Shown: positions 52,121-61,591 of the stretch, piece after piece
Numbering within the stretch: the first letter of the stretch is position 1
Layout of the letters: each line of letters begins with the position of its first letter
DNA from: Alkalibacterium sp.
GTDB taxonomy: Bacteria; Bacillota; Bacilli; Lactobacillales; Carnobacteriaceae_A
NCBI GenBank assembly: GCA_020832185.1
Contig: JAFIFE010000008.1
Span: 1 to 64,000, forward strand
DNA length: 64,000 bases
Direction of reading: 5' to 3'
Position numbers and translations under genes: made by a program
Notes under the pieces: model-generated
Told to the model about the DNA's origin: nothing
Databases searched by the model: none
The model's input: the letters and a program-made list of their open reading frames with translations, nothing else

Positions 52121-55100
52121 ATGCGTCCATTAAAACTGAAGATGAGTGCGTTCGGTCCATATAAAGGCGAAGTCGAAATCGATTTTACAGAATTTAATCA
52201 GTCCTCACTCTTTCTGGTCAGCGGACCGACTGGTGCAGGTAAAACAACTATTTTTGATGCCATCGCTTATGCATTGTTTGATAAACCCTCCAAAGATGGC
52301 CGCGAAAAGGATACATACAAATCCGACCATGCGAGTGATACGGATTTGTGTTACGTCTATTTCGAATTTGAGCTGGGACAGAAACGCTACTCAGTTCGCC
52401 GTGAGCCAAACCAGACAGGACCAGGAACCCGTTCTAAAACCAAGCAAATCCTGGCGAGTGTCGAATTTCACAACGGCAGTCAGGTGACAACGAAGATAAA
52501 TGAAGCCAATAAAGAAATCGAATCACTGATGGGCCTCACGCATGATCAGTTCAGACAGATCGTGATGCTGCCGCAGGGGGACTTCAAACGCATGCTGGAT
52601 TCAAACAGTGCGGACAAAGAAAAGATTTTTCGAAATATTTTCCAGACCAATCAGTTTGAAGCGTTCCAGGAAAAGTTGAAAGAAAAGGCGAAGGAACTGA
52701 AAAAAGAGCGGGACAGTTATGAGCAGGCTGTTAACCTGGCATTTCAAAACGTTCAAACGAAAGACAACGCAGTGCTTGAAAAAGCAATCGAGCAGTTTGA
52801 TGTCACTGTAGCATTAGACGAGATAGAGAAGCTGGTCGAAGCTGATTCGAAGGAACTTGCAGAGGTCAAGGCGTCTATCAAACACCTTCAGAATCAAAAA
52901 ACAACCTTTGAACGACTGATCGAACGTCTGGAGAAGAAAGCGTATCTGGGTAAAGAAAAAGGGCAGCTGGACGACACGGAGCAGACGATCAGCAGTTACA
53001 GAGAAAAGCTTTCTGAAAATGAAGAAGCTGTGAAACTGGTTGAAGCCCAAAAAGGGGTCGTAGAGCTAGCTAAAGAAATCAAACAGACGGATGAAAAACT
53101 GACTCGCTTAAAAGAAGAACAGAAAACCCTGACTCTAGACTTATCAAAAGCTGACGAGCAGCGTGAGTCAATTCAAAAAGAAGTAGCGGAATTAAACACT
53201 GTTCGTGAGGCAATCCAGAAGCTCAAAAACGAACTGGAACACCTGAAAGAAGTCGAGAAGAAACAGGCATCACTTGCTCTCTTTGAAAAACAAATCAAAG
53301 AGAATCAGGCGAAACGACACGAGTTGAATGGTCAAAGTGATAAATTAAAAGAAACAGTCAAGACTCAACAAGAGGAATTAAAAAAACTTCAAACAATCAA
53401 GGACAGTTTTTCCAAAAAGTATGACCAGATCAATGAGTTGAAGGACCAGAAGACTCAGAAAAGCCAGAAACTGGAGAAACTGAACGAATTATGTGACTTG
53501 AGAAAAGAAGGCGCTAACGTTAAGGCAAGTTTTTCAGAAGCAGCTAAAAAGCTGAAACAAGCCACCCAAAAATGGCAGGAGGCGAAAGAAGCCTACTTCA
53601 GCAATATTGCAGTCGTCCTTGCAGGTGACTTGAATGAAAACGACCCGTGCCCCGTCTGTGGAGGAACCGAGCACCCTAATCTGGCGCACTCGTCTGACGT
53701 GTCTGTATCAAAAGAAGTGGTCGACCGTCTGGAGAATGACAAATCAGAGGTTGAAACAGAGTACAACAAAATTGCTGCCCAGCTGCAGCAGTTATCGGAA
53801 GCGGTAGGCAAGCGCTGTAAAGAACTCAAAATCGTCCATTCCGATGCAGATGTGGTTCTTAAGGAGACGACACAGACAGTTAAAGAACTGAGCGAATCGC
53901 TGGATGCTCTTGAAAAAGACTTGAAACTAAAGCAAAAACAAGTGGAACAGGAGGGGAACCTGTCCAGAAAGTTAGATGCCCTTCAAAAAGAAGAGCGTGA
54001 ACTCTCAGATCACGTCGTGCAGCTGAAAGCAGATGAAGAACACAAAGTGAAACGCATCGGTGAACTGGAAGCAGAGTTGAAAGACCTTGAATCCTCTCTT
54101 TCTTTTGAATCAGAAAAACAAATTCGAGACGCGATCGAAGCGAAAGAAAAAGTGATTACTGAAACGGAGAAAAAAGCCAGGGATAGTCAGAAACGGGTCC
54201 AGGATCTAAGCGGCAATCTTTCTGCAAATAAACGGGGGATTGAACTCACGGAAGATCAGCTGGATTCTTTAAATAAAAAACACGTGGAAGCAGAAACATA
54301 TTTCACACACTTAATTAAAGGCAGTAAGCTAAACGATGATTTTGAAACAGTCGTGCTTGAAAAAGAGACAGCAGATAAGATGCAGTCAGCGATCAGTGAC
54401 TATGAAAAAGCCCGTCACAGCTTAAATGTTCAGCTGGAAGAAATCGAAGCCTTCTTAGAAGAGGAAGAAAGCATCTTACCAGTAGAAGACTATAAGGAAA
54501 AATGCATTGAAATCGATGACTCCCTTCCAAAACGTGAAGAAGCCCGTGATGATCTGGTCAAGTCAGTGAACCAGAACCAGCAGGCTTTGGAATCGGTCAG
54601 AATTCATCAAGGAAAGAGCGATGAAATTGAAAAAGACTTTCAAGTGTATAACGAACTGGCTTTAATGGCAGGCGGAACGAGTAACGAAACGGACCGTATC
54701 TCGTTTGAGCGTTATGTATTAGGGATTTACTTCGATGAAATACTGCAGGCAGCTAACGAACGGTTTGGCGATATGACCAATAACCGCTATGAACTGCAGC
54801 GTAAAATGGATGCTGCTAAGGGGAATAAACCTAAAGGCCTGGATATGGACGTGTTTGACTATGAAACAGGCAAAATCCGTGGAGTGAATACGTTATCGGG
54901 AGGCGAATCCTTTAAGGCATCACTTGCATTAGCGCTGGGACTCAGTGACGTGATTCAAAGTCAAAGTGGCGGCGTAAGCGTTGATACACTATTCATTGAT
55001 GAAGGATTTGGGACGCTGGATTCAGATTCCTTAGACAAAGCGATTCAAACTCTCTTAGACCTGCACAAACGCGGACGATTAGTCGGTATCATTTCTCACG

Positions 55101-55186
55101 TCGACGAACTGAAGACACGCATACCTTCGCATATCGTCGTCGAAAAGACAGCGGAAGGCAGTAAAGTCAGCGTGCAGTCGGTTTAG
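52121..55186 (+). CDS. sbcC: Exonuclease SbcC (Rad50-type ATPase)
   Basis: The SMC-like ATPase of SbcCD, 1021 aa. Walker A is VSGPTGAGKTTIFDAIAYAL (about 33-52). Two long coiled coils flank the zinc hook CPVCGGTEHP (about 509). The C-terminal half-domain has the signature NTLSGGESFKASLALALGL and Walker B DTLFIDEGFGTLDSDSL. It forms the second gene of sbcDC. No clear terminator was seen after it. Confidence 0.95.
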   Translation: MRPLKLKMSAFGPYKGEVEIDFTEFNQSSLFLVSGPTGAGKTTIFDAIAYALFDKPSKDGREKDTYKSDHASDTDLCYVYFEFELGQKRYSVRREPNQTGPGTRSKTKQILASVEFHNGSQVTTKINEANKEIESLMGLTHDQFRQIVMLPQGDFKRMLDSNSADKEKIFRNIFQTNQFEAFQEKLKEKAKELKKERDSYEQAVNLAFQNVQTKDNAVLEKAIEQFDVTVALDEIEKLVEADSKELAEVKASIKHLQNQKTTFERLIERLEKKAYLGKEKGQLDDTEQTISSYREKLSENEEAVKLVEAQKGVVELAKEIKQTDEKLTRLKEEQKTLTLDLSKADEQRESIQKEVAELNTVREAIQKLKNELEHLKEVEKKQASLALFEKQIKENQAKRHELNGQSDKLKETVKTQQEELKKLQTIKDSFSKKYDQINELKDQKTQKSQKLEKLNELCDLRKEGANVKASFSEAAKKLKQATQKWQEAKEAYFSNIAVVLAGDLNENDPCPVCGGTEHPNLAHSSDVSVSKEVVDRLENDKSEVETEYNKIAAQLQQLSEAVGKRCKELKIVHSDADVVLKETTQTVKELSESLDALEKDLKLKQKQVEQEGNLSRKLDALQKEERELSDHVVQLKADEEHKVKRIGELEAELKDLESSLSFESEKQIRDAIEAKEKVITETEKKARDSQKRVQDLSGNLSANKRGIELTEDQLDSLNKKHVEAETYFTHLIKGSKLNDDFETVVLEKETADKMQSAISDYEKARHSLNVQLEEIEAFLEEEESILPVEDYKEKCIEIDDSLPKREEARDDLVKSVNQNQQALESVRIHQGKSDEIEKDFQVYNELALMAGGTSNETDRISFERYVLGIYFDEILQAANERFGDMTNNRYELQRKMDAAKGNKPKGLDMDVFDYETGKIRGVNTLSGGESFKASLALALGLSDVIQSQSGGVSVDTLFIDEGFGTLDSDSLDKAIQTLLDLHKRGRLVGIISHVDELKTRIPSHIVVEKTAEGSKVSVQSV

Positions 55187-55631
55187 GGGCGAATTAGTAA
55201 GACGATTATAGCTACTGAGATATTTAGATTGTTGAGTTGGATGAATGAGATCACTATTATTAAAACTGAAGAAATTAATGTAGTGAGTGGAAAGAATAGG
55301 AACACGATTGTTGTAACTGAAGCGTTAAATCACTTGAGCTTTCAAAATATAGGAATTATTGTAAGAACTCGAGGGAATTTTTCGTAGAGTAAATACAATA
55401 AAGACCGTATTTAAGTAACTCAAACAGTAACGTAGGTGAGTTTGCAAAATAACAGCTTCATTATTGAAAGTGGAGTGCATTTTCAAATGAGTATCTAGAA
55501 TAGGGATCATATTATTAGAACTCGAAAGAAAAAGGTAGTCAGTTGCAAGAATAGGGCCTATTAAAATCACTCCACTGTGAGAATCAGACTGGATACTCAC
55601 TCATATTTTTAAATAGAATAGGATGAAAAGA
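55187..55631. other. AT-rich intergenic gap with degenerate short repeats
   Basis: About 445 bases without a supported gene. Four loosely similar blocks of the form ATAGG(A)-N-ATTATT-N-GAACTCGAA (or AACTGAAG) lie near 55247, 55295, 55350 and 55505. They may be decayed repeats. A 91-codon minus-strand frame here has no ribosome binding site. Confidence 0.35.
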
Positions 55632-56810
55632 ATGTCAGCCACTTTTAAAGAAAAAGTAGAGTCAATCGTTAATGAATTAAGACCTGAACTCAAGGAATTA
55701 AGTGAATACATCTATGCGAATCCTGAGCTGGGTCATGAGGAATTTCTATCTTCAAAAGCGCACGTGGAATTATTAAAAAAACATGGGTTTGAAGTCGAGT
55801 ATCCTTACCTGGGCATAGGTACGGCGTTTAAAGCAGTGTACAAAAGCAAGACAGAGGGGCCGACGATTGCTTATCTCTCTGAGTATGATGCCCTTCCAGG
55901 AATCGGACACGGATGCGGGCATAACTTGCTTGGAGCGACGGATACCGGTGCTGGGATCGCATTGTCGAAGCTTGTTGACGAAGCTGGCGGAACAGTTATT
56001 GTACTGGGAACACCTGCGGAAGAAACGAACGGCGATAAAGTAACAATGGCAGATGCGGGGACATTTGATGACGTCGATGTTGCATTCTGTACTCACCCGT
56101 CAGATGGGTATTATGCCAGCGGAACGTCAATGGCGATGGAAGCCATCGATTTTCGCTTCCACGGTCAAACGTCCCATGCTGCAGCGAGCCCTTTTGAAGG
56201 CAAAAATGCATTGGATGCGTGTATCAACTTCTTCAACAATGTCAGCTCACTCAGACAGCAGATTCATCCGAGTGCTCGTGTACATGGCGTCATCAAAGAT
56301 GGTGGGAAAGCAGCGAACGTGATTCCTGACTACACACGTGCAGAGTTTTATGTGAGAGCAATGGATATGCCTTACCTGAATGAACTGCGTGAAAAGGTGA
56401 TCCGCTGCGCTGAAGCAGGCGCATTGGCAGCTGACTGCACCATGGAGTGGGGCCACTATGAAGCAGCTTATAAAAATTTGATTACCAATGAGACCCTATC
56501 CACTCTATATAATGAAAATATGAAAGAGTTAGGCATCGAGATGATCACTGAAGAACGCGACTCGATGGGGTCAATGGATATGGGGAATGTTAGCCAAGTC
56601 GTTCCTGCAATCAACCCGTATTTTGAAATTACTAACGGCAAATCAGTGTCGGGTCATACCACAGAATTCAGAGAGTGCACGTTAACTGAAGAAGCTTATG
56701 AAGCAATGGACAAAACAATTGCCGGCTTGACGTATACAGCACTGGACTTGATTGGAAATCCGGATAAATTGAGTAAAGTAAAAGAAGAATTCACTAAGAA
56801 ACTGAAGTAA
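55632..56810 (+). CDS. M20-family amidohydrolase/peptidase
   Basis: A zinc hydrolase of 392 aa. Metal-ligand regions are LSEYDALPGIGHGCGHNLLG (about 85-104), TPAEETNGDK and CTHPSDGYY. The middle dimerisation domain includes TSHAAASPFEGKNALDA. It is closest in pattern to AbgB/AmhX-type amidohydrolases that act on N-acyl amino acids or p-aminobenzoyl-glutamate; the substrate is not certain. ATG 55632 was preferred over 55623 because AGGA sits eight bases upstream of it. Confidence 0.87.
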   Translation: MSATFKEKVESIVNELRPELKELSEYIYANPELGHEEFLSSKAHVELLKKHGFEVEYPYLGIGTAFKAVYKSKTEGPTIAYLSEYDALPGIGHGCGHNLLGATDTGAGIALSKLVDEAGGTVIVLGTPAEETNGDKVTMADAGTFDDVDVAFCTHPSDGYYASGTSMAMEAIDFRFHGQTSHAAASPFEGKNALDACINFFNNVSSLRQQIHPSARVHGVIKDGGKAANVIPDYTRAEFYVRAMDMPYLNELREKVIRCAEAGALAADCTMEWGHYEAAYKNLITNETLSTLYNENMKELGIEMITEERDSMGSMDMGNVSQVVPAINPYFEITNGKSVSGHTTEFRECTLTEEAYEAMDKTIAGLTYTALDLIGNPDKLSKVKEEFTKKLK

Positions 56811-56829
56811 AGATAGGTTTTATATAAAG

Positions 56830-56864
56830 AAGAGGGGCTGAGATTAATTTCTCAGTCCCTCTTT
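56830..56864. terminator. Bidirectional terminator
   Basis: AAGAGGGGCTGAGA and TCTCAGTCCCTCTT pair around TTAATT, between convergent genes. Confidence 0.8.
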
Positions 56865-56876
56865 AATATAATTTTC

Positions 56877-58457
56877 CTATGATAGTTTATCTTGAATCTC
56901 TCTTTTCCTTTGGAGCAAGTTATTAAACTCCTCGTCTTTCGCTTTGGAAAATTCCATTGATAAGGATCCAAGTACTTCAGCGATTTTATTATCGATGCGC
57001 ATGAGGTCTTCTTCAGTGGTATCGACGGGTGCGGTGTACATTTTGGATGCTTCCCACCCAGCAAGATTCCCTTCAAACTCATGTATTTTTCTCTCTTCGA
57101 TCACCCATACTTTTGATGCGATCTGATTCACAAATGACCGGTCGTGTGAGACGAAGAGTATGCTTCCTTCATATGATCCAAGTAGACCTTCCAGTGCCTC
57201 TGCAGCTTGAATATCCAGAAAATTGGTCGGTTCATCCAAGATCAGCGTGTTGTAATTTCCCGCAATCAACTTAGCAAGTGACACTTTTACGCGTTCGCCT
57301 CCGCTAAGGACTGAAACAGGTTTGTAGACATCATCTCCTCTAAAATGAAGCTGGGCCAAAATGACTCGGATTAGTGTTTCAGACTGCACAGCGTCTTTTT
57401 TCACATTTTTAAGAATCGATTCTGAAACCTCGAGCGTACTTAAGTCCTGAGAAAAGTAGCCTATCTTCAGAGATGGAGAGACCTGAATAGCGTCATCGCC
57501 TTTCAGTAATTTATTTATCAGTGTCGTTTTCCCGCTCCCATTAGGTCCGATCAGAGCGACTTTTTCGCCCCCTTTGATGGATAGGGTCGCTGGATTCCAT
57601 AACAATTTACCTGGCACTTCTCCCAAACTATTGGTGGCACGTACGACAAAGCGACTTTTCAACTTCTCCATATCCGGCAATTCAATCTTGATAGCTTCCG
57701 ATTCTCTCGGCTTGTCAACTTTTTCCAGTTTCTCTATTCGTGTGTCCAGAGACTTCTGAACTTGATGGAGTTTCTTGGACTTTTTCTGAAAGTAGGGAGC
57801 CGATCCCTTCAAGTTATATTCTGAGTCTCCAACTTTTGCCTTTCGCTTCGTCGCATTCGTTGCCTGGCGCGCTTTCTTCTCTTTCGCCTCAATCAACTGA
57901 CTGCGTTTACTGGTGTATTTTTCATATTCTGTCTGCTGATGCTGAAAGGCATTCTCTTTTTCCCGTTTATAGGCAGTATAATTACCTGAATACACTTTGA
58001 TCGTCTGGTTATCCAGTTCCCATATAGTTGTGCAGACACGGTTCAAAAATTCCCGGTCATGTGAAACGACGATAAAGGCTCCGTTAAATCGCAGAAATGA
58101 CTTTTCCACCCAGTCGATGTGCTGGATATCGAGATGAGTGGTCGGTTCATCCGCCAGCAGGAGTTTAGGGCTTGTAATCAAAGCCTGAATGATAGACTCC
58201 GCAGTCGTTTCACCTCCGCTTTTCGTGGCATGAGAATCCTTCAATTGAGGCAGCAATTCTACGGTCGCGTGTCTTTCGATCATACCTTCGTCCGGCTCTT
58301 CCAGGCCTTTGATAAGGTTAAACAAGGTGGATTTTCCGCTTCCGTTTGCCCCGACTAGTCCGATTCTATCTGTTTCTTCAATGTGCAGTTGCTCTATATC
58401 AAATAATAAGCGGTCTGCGTAACTCTTTTTAATCTTATTCAATGAGACTAATGACAT
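56877..58457 (-). CDS. ABC-F ribosomal protection protein, Vga/Msr/VmlR-like
   Basis: An ABC-F protein of 526 aa. Domain 1 has Walker A GLVGANGSGKST (about 33) and, only some 40 residues on, signature KSGGETTAESI, the shortened first domain seen in Vga/Msr/VmlR proteins. A long charged linker (about 180-270) is the arm that reaches the ribosome. Domain 2 has GPNGSGKTT, LSGGERVKV and LILDEPTNFLD. Relatives free ribosomes from lincosamides, streptogramins A, pleuromutilins or macrolides; the drug cannot be read off. Three in-frame ATG stand close together; ATG 58457 is nine bases after AAGGA. The leader holds an attenuator, as in many resistance ABC-F genes. Confidence 0.87.
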   Translation of the reverse strand: MSLVSLNKIKKSYADRLLFDIEQLHIEETDRIGLVGANGSGKSTLFNLIKGLEEPDEGMIERHATVELLPQLKDSHATKSGGETTAESIIQALITSPKLLLADEPTTHLDIQHIDWVEKSFLRFNGAFIVVSHDREFLNRVCTTIWELDNQTIKVYSGNYTAYKREKENAFQHQQTEYEKYTSKRSQLIEAKEKKARQATNATKRKAKVGDSEYNLKGSAPYFQKKSKKLHQVQKSLDTRIEKLEKVDKPRESEAIKIELPDMEKLKSRFVVRATNSLGEVPGKLLWNPATLSIKGGEKVALIGPNGSGKTTLINKLLKGDDAIQVSPSLKIGYFSQDLSTLEVSESILKNVKKDAVQSETLIRVILAQLHFRGDDVYKPVSVLSGGERVKVSLAKLIAGNYNTLILDEPTNFLDIQAAEALEGLLGSYEGSILFVSHDRSFVNQIASKVWVIEERKIHEFEGNLAGWEASKMYTAPVDTTEEDLMRIDNKIAEVLGSLSMEFSKAKDEEFNNLLQRKREIQDKLS

Positions 58458-58514
58458 ATCCATCATTCCTTTTCCATTTTTTATCTATGGATTGGCACAC
58501 TCACTTTTGCATAT

Positions 58515-58552
58515 AAAAAACCTCCCATTTTGTTTTCAGACAAAGTGGGAGG
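58515..58552 (-). terminator. Attenuator terminator in ABC-F leader
   Basis: On the minus strand ACCTCCCACTTTGT and ACAAAATGGGAGGT form a long stem, followed by TTTTTT, about 60 bases before the ABC-F start. An upstream segment CAGACTAAGATGGGATT (58623-58639) is complementary to the left arm and could form the competing antiterminator. Confidence 0.75.
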
Positions 58553-58693
58553 TGGATTAGGCAGAATGATTTAAAGACGCAATAAAACAAGAGTCTCTAG
58601 TATTTAGCCAGTCCGTCAATCAATCCCATCTTAGTCTGAAAAAAGACATCACAAATAAGACCGTCCTCCGATCTTATTCTGCTTCTTTTCGAC

Positions 58694-58726
58694 TTATAAA
58701 ATGAGATTAGTTAAGCATTGGCTCAA
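58694..58726 (-). CDS. Leader peptide of ABC-F attenuator (10 aa)
   Basis: From TTG 58726 the frame reads MSQCLTNLIL then stop. AGGAG lies six bases upstream. It is the first frame after the predicted transcription start (about 58750) and precedes the antiterminator region. Drug-stalled translation here would favour antitermination and ABC-F expression. The sequence does not resemble known ABC-F leaders that I can recall. Confidence 0.5.
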   Translation of the reverse strand: MSQCLTNLIL

Positions 58727-58756
58727 ATAACACTCCTGTCCTGATTTGATATAGGT

Positions 58757-58785
58757 AGAATAGCTCATTAAAACCCAATTGTCAA
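58757..58785 (-). promoter_or_regulatory. Promoter of ABC-F leader
   Basis: On the minus strand TTGACA (58780-58785), 17 bp, TATTCT (58757-58762), a near-consensus sigma-A promoter. The leader from here to the ABC-F start is about 290 bases long. A further 10-bp hairpin (AATAAGATCG with CGGTCTTATT, about 58655-58679) lies between the leader peptide and the attenuator. Confidence 0.75.
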
Positions 58786-58908
58786 ACCTCAATAAATAGT
58801 TAAACGGTCCAATAGAAAAATTCTTAAAAAATCTCATATAAGTAACTGACTTTTTTCTGAGCTATGCTATACTTCAATTAAATAGTTCAAAAAGGGAGTG
58901 GATGAACA

Positions 58909-60141
58909 GTGTTAGAAACCAGTTATGATCAGGAAGTATTTGAGGCAATTGCGTTAGAGAAGAAAAGACAGGAAGAGAACATCGAGTTGATTGCATCGGA
59001 AAACTTTGTATCTCAAGCAGTTATGGATGCTCAGGGAAGTGTATTGACGAATAAATATGCAGAAGGCTATCCGGGTAAACGATACTATGGGGGCTGTGAG
59101 TTCGTTGATGTCGTGGAAAACCTGGCAATTGACCGCGCAAAAAAACTGTTTAATGCGGAGTATGCAAATGTTCAGCCACACTCCGGGTCTCAGGCTAACA
59201 TGGCTGTATTTCAGACGTTCTTAAACCCTGGTGATACATATATGGGGATGGACCTGAACCATGGAGGACATTTAACGCACGGGTCTCCGGTGAATTTCAG
59301 TGGTAAGCTGTACAATGTCGTCCCTTATGAGGTCGATAAAGAAACAGAAACGATTGATTATGAGCAAGTGAGAGAACTGGCTTTAGAACATAAACCTAAA
59401 ATGATTATTGCAGGCTACAGTGCCTATCCTAGAGCCATCGATTTTGCGAAATTTCGTGAAATCGCTGATGAAGTTGGCGCTATTTTACTGGTCGACATGG
59501 CACATATTGCCGGACTGATTGCGACAGGGGAACATCCAGATCCTGTTCCTTATGCGGATGTTGTGACCAGTACGACTCATAAAACATTGAGAGGACCAAG
59601 GGGCGGTCTGATCCTGGCAAAAGAAGAATACGGAAAAAAACTGAACAGTGCGATCTTCCCAGGGATTCAGGGTGGCCCACTTGAACACATCATAGCGGCA
59701 AAAGCTGTTGCATTCAAAGAAGCCTTGCAGCCTGAATTTAAAGACTATGCTAAGCAAATCAAAGCAAATGCTCGAGCAATGGCTGAAGTATTTGAAGGGT
59801 CGAAAGGACGACTGATCAGCGGTGGTACAGATAATCACTTACTGTTGATGGAAGTCACTGACTTTGGGATGAACGGCAAACAGGCAGAAAACTTACTGGA
59901 TAGAGTGGGTATCACGGTTAATAAAAACTCGATTCCATTTGATACGTTAGGTCCATTCAAAACAAGCGGCATCCGAATCGGAACACCAGCTATTACAACT
60001 CGCGGATTCAAAGAAGACGACTGTAAAAAAGTAGCTCAATTGATTGTAGAGGCACTATCAGCTAAAGACGATGAAGACAAACTGGCTGAAGTAGAAAAAG
60101 CAGTACGTGAATTAACTACGCGTTTGCCATTGTACAAGTAA
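58909..60141 (+). CDS. glyA: Serine hydroxymethyltransferase
   Basis: A PLP enzyme of 410 aa that links serine, glycine and one-carbon folate units. It has [34 protein letters not shown], the PLP Lys in [14 protein letters not shown] (about 226), and GTPAITTRG near the end. The length is usual. It starts with GTG 58909 after GGGAGTGGATGAA. It is a single-gene unit; the promoter probably includes TATACT at 58867-58872. It is divergent from the ABC-F leader. Confidence 0.96.
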   Translation: MLETSYDQEVFEAIALEKKRQEENIELIASENFVSQAVMDAQGSVLTNKYAEGYPGKRYYGGCEFVDVVENLAIDRAKKLFNAEYANVQPHSGSQANMAVFQTFLNPGDTYMGMDLNHGGHLTHGSPVNFSGKLYNVVPYEVDKETETIDYEQVRELALEHKPKMIIAGYSAYPRAIDFAKFREIADEVGAILLVDMAHIAGLIATGEHPDPVPYADVVTSTTHKTLRGPRGGLILAKEEYGKKLNSAIFPGIQGGPLEHIIAAKAVAFKEALQPEFKDYAKQIKANARAMAEVFEGSKGRLISGGTDNHLLLMEVTDFGMNGKQAENLLDRVGITVNKNSIPFDTLGPFKTSGIRIGTPAITTRGFKEDDCKKVAQLIVEALSAKDDEDKLAEVEKAVRELTTRLPLYK

Positions 60142-60169
60142 ACAAGGATTTAGAATCAGTAGATTAAGG

Positions 60170-60203
60170 AAACCTCTCTTTCAACTAGAAAGAGAGGTTT
60201 TTA
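60170..60203 (+). terminator. Terminator after glyA
   Basis: AACCTCTCTTTC and GAAAGAGAGGTT form a perfect 12-bp stem, followed by TTT. Confidence 0.85.
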
Positions 60204-60287
60204 GGCTTAAAATAAAAAAAGATATAAGTTTTTCAGCTCAATTTTTGTTACACTATTCACAAACGAACTCTGAGAGGACCTGCGAAT

Positions 60288-60614
60288 ATGAATCTTATGA
60301 TAATGTTTCAACTAGTAATTGTTATAGTGATACTTGTTTCTGGACTATTTGTAAGAAGGAGAATAGGCAATCGACAATTTAATTATGGGGTGCTATCTCT
60401 TCAAGCGCTGATACTAGCCTTATACTTTACGAACACGTTTGCTCGAATAGGTATGCCGTTGCCTGCTTTTGATACTGTTTTTTGGAGCATCTTAGCCCTC
60501 GGTATAGTTTGTACGGTGGATTCTATGAGGATCGTTACTCGTCTTGCACTAATAAATATACTGATGAACTTTGTGTTAATTAATCTGATTGCTTTTTTTC
60601 TTGGTCATGTATAA
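60288..60614 (+). CDS. Unrecognised small membrane protein
   Basis: A protein of 108 aa with four helices (about 3-21, 34-48, 62-76 and 84-104) and a short basic loop RRRIGNRQ. I do not recognise a family. GAGAGGACC lies before ATG 60288. It stands alone between the glyA terminator and an AT-rich spacer (60615-60850) in which no gene was seen. Confidence 0.55.
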   Translation: MNLMIMFQLVIVIVILVSGLFVRRRIGNRQFNYGVLSLQALILALYFTNTFARIGMPLPAFDTVFWSILALGIVCTVDSMRIVTRLALINILMNFVLINLIAFFLGHV

Positions 60615-60850
60615 TGCTGACAAATTAAAACTAGCATAAGATACTCAAAATTTCATCAAGAATAAAAGCATTAAACGCTTGAATAGAGTAAATGAAAACC
60701 TATGAATATAATAAAAGTGATTATGAGAATAACCGAGTTTAGTATTAAAGCTATTAGAAAAATATAATACTAACAATAAGTAAATACATAGTAATTACTG
60801 TATCGAAATGATATTATATAGTTACTATCATACGAAAGGAATGAACGATA

Positions 60851-61075
60851 TTGAAAACAAGAAAACAGGGAAATGCGATTGTTTTAACCGTACCCACTAA
60901 ATTTAATATTCCATCAGATCAAGAATTTATAGCTATTAAAGGAGAATTTGGAAGCATAACTTATGTGCCAAAATTGAAAAATATTTTCAAAGAAGCAATT
61001 GAGAATGACCAAGATTTAAGGTTCAGAGATGATTTTGATGAGGACACTCATTTGGTAGGAAGAGAAGAAGTCTGA
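60851..61075 (+). CDS. mazE: AbrB/MazE-type antitoxin
   Basis: A 74-aa antitoxin. The N-terminal AbrB-like fold reads TRKQGNAIVLTVPTKFNIPSD and the C-terminus is acidic (FRDDFDEDTHLVGREEV), which suits toxin binding. It starts with TTG 60851, with AAAGGA ten bases upstream; the ATG at 60841 is in another frame. The toxin gene follows one base after the stop. It differs clearly from the antitoxin at 2091, so the two modules are probably independent. Confidence 0.78.
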   Translation: MKTRKQGNAIVLTVPTKFNIPSDQEFIAIKGEFGSITYVPKLKNIFKEAIENDQDLRFRDDFDEDTHLVGREEV

Positions 61076-61076
61076 T

Positions 61077-61451
61077 ATGGTGTACGACATTAATGGGTAT
61101 ACCCCCAAACAGGGTGATATCGTATGGATTAACTTTAATCCTAGTGCAGGAAGAGAAATTAGGAAAAAAAGACCTGCTTTAGTCATCAGTTCAAATGACT
61201 ATAATTTTTCCACAGGTTTTATTCAAGTTTGTCCAATCACAACAACTGACAAAATAAATAAAGGGTTTGTTAAGCTTTCCAGTGAGCATAACGTCCGGGG
61301 AAGTATAAATGCAATGCAGGTCAAGGGATTTGATTTTTTATCAAAAGAAAGAGCAGTAACGTTTATAGAGAAGGCATCGATGGCTGAACTCGGAATGACT
61401 GCCCAAATAGTAAGTGATATTTTTTCTTTTGAAGATTTAATTGGAGAATGA
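61077..61451 (+). CDS. mazF: MazF/PemK-type endoribonuclease toxin
   Basis: A 124-aa toxin with the conserved QGDIVWINFNPSAGREIRKKRPALVIS start, ITTTDK, and GSINAMQVKGFDF, the second family block. It is translationally coupled to the antitoxin (TGA 61073, ATG 61077). AGAGAAGAAG may serve as ribosome binding site. A bidirectional terminator follows about 60 bases on. Confidence 0.9.
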   Translation: MVYDINGYTPKQGDIVWINFNPSAGREIRKKRPALVISSNDYNFSTGFIQVCPITTTDKINKGFVKLSSEHNVRGSINAMQVKGFDFLSKERAVTFIEKASMAELGMTAQIVSDIFSFEDLIGE

Positions 61452-61512
61452 TAAAAAACCTGTTAATCTAGCTCAAAAATGTTGGTTAGTTGTATGATTC
61501 TGCCATAGTATC

Positions 61513-61546
61513 AAAAAAGCAGTCAGCACGTAGCTGACCGCTTTTC
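61513..61546. terminator. Bidirectional terminator
   Basis: AAAAAAGC-GTCAGC pairs with GCTGAC-GCTTTT around ACGT, between the second mazF and the lipoprotein gene. Confidence 0.75.
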
Positions 61547-61591
61547 TTTATAACAGATAATATAGCCATACCAGCGATGAATAAAACAATA

